Shown here one piece after another: positions 6,299-6,470 of a stretch of 6,470 nucleotides of DNA. The notes below the pieces were generated by a model, which worked only from the letters and a program-made list of their open reading frames with translations, made no database searches and had not been told where the DNA came from. The position numbers and the translations under genes are program-made. The number at the start of each line of letters is the position of its first letter. Within the stretch, counting starts at the first letter, position 1. The DNA comes from JBLHKS01 sp047620505 (lineage in GTDB: Bacteria > Verrucomicrobiota > Verrucomicrobiia > Verrucomicrobiales > DEV007), in assembly GCA_047620505.1 (NCBI GenBank), contig JBLHKS010000313.1, positions 1-6,470 of the forward strand, written 5' to 3'.

Positions 6299-6361
6299 AT
6301 TCGACCGACGCCGATGTCAAAAGTTTGCGCGCCGTTTGACGGTTCAAGATTGAACGCTAAA

Positions 6362-6390
6362 GACAGAACTATCCTCCGATAAATTCTGTC
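6362..6390. other. Hairpin in the aroB leader, abutting repeat R4
   Basis: Arms GACAGAA (6362-6368) and TTCTGTC (6384-6390) are perfect complements. Inside them TATC (6370-6373) pairs with GATA (6378-6381) around a 4-nt loop, with a 1x2 internal mismatch between the stems. On the minus strand the loop reads GGAG and the 3' arm is followed by TTTAG, too short for a typical intrinsic terminator. Its right arm overlaps the first four bases of repeat R4. It could end an upstream transcript, act in the aroB leader, or belong to the repeat element. Confidence 0.45.
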
Positions 6391-6414
6391 ATCCCGAGCC
6401 TGTCGAGGGACCTC
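6387..6414 (+). repeat. Dispersed 28-bp repeat, copy R4
   Basis: It matches R1 at 27 of 28 bases, with TGTC for TGCC near the middle, and has the same orientation. It lies about 100 bp upstream of the aroB start. The similarity to R1 stops at CCTC on one side, which supports that as the unit boundary. The following 6415-6470 shows nothing I can interpret. Confidence 0.85.
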
Positions 6415-6470
6415 AAAAGTTACCTTGAGTCATCGGAAGCCAAGAAACTGCGCGCCGGATGTTCAACGCC

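Noticed and set aside
6315..6320. TTGACA on the minus strand as a -35 box for aroB
   Set aside because: A -10 box at normal spacing would fall on the ribosome binding site, only about 10 nt before the ATG, and no TATAAT-like sequence is there.
6285..6347. TTG start for aroB, adding 21 residues
   Set aside because: The added residues match nothing in the AroB family, while the ATG at 6284 has GGAGAG 8 nt upstream and gives the standard length.

Overview
The window looks like chromosomal DNA from a Gram-negative bacterium with a full LPS pathway. GC content is moderately high, judged by eye. My best guess is Verrucomicrobiota (Chthoniobacterales-like). The guess rests on the gene repertoire, weak Shine-Dalgarno use, dispersed 'GTCATCCCGAGCCTGCCGAGGGACCTC'-type repeats and tandem copies of an anchored protein family. 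It is inference from general impression; no marker gene in the window settles it.

Layout: (1) 1-287 has no gene. It holds three copies of a 26-28 bp dispersed repeat, two of them forming a perfect 28-bp inverted pair around 93 bp. (2) 288-3112, minus strand, holds two paralogous genes of about 460-480 codons, joined by a 4-bp ATGA overlap. Each encodes an N-terminally membrane-anchored, probably periplasmic protein of a family I do not recognise. (3) 3128-3169, just upstream of the first paralog, carries what appears to be the last 11-13 codons of a third paralog, so the locus was probably once longer. (4) 3263-4081, plus strand, is lpxI (lipid A synthesis). (5) 4078-5172, minus strand, is dprA (DNA uptake and recombination). 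It converges on lpxI, and the two stop codons share the palindrome TTAA. (6) 5199-6284, minus strand, is aroB (shikimate pathway), 26 bp upstream of dprA and probably cotranscribed with it. (7) 6285-6470 is the aroB leader. It has a clear ribosome binding site, an 11-bp interrupted hairpin and a fourth copy of the dispersed repeat.

The lpxI, dprA and aroB genes are ordinary housekeeping or competence genes and show no sign of working together beyond aroB-dprA cotranscription. The novel part is the paralog array. Its proteins share a central block (IWHDTP followed by W-x-C-G-x-P), an LPxMPNGR block and a nearly invariant C-terminal tail (WWNERTPEW[LI]QF). The third-copy remnant has kept only that tail. 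I see no defence system, CRISPR array, transposase, tRNA or rRNA.
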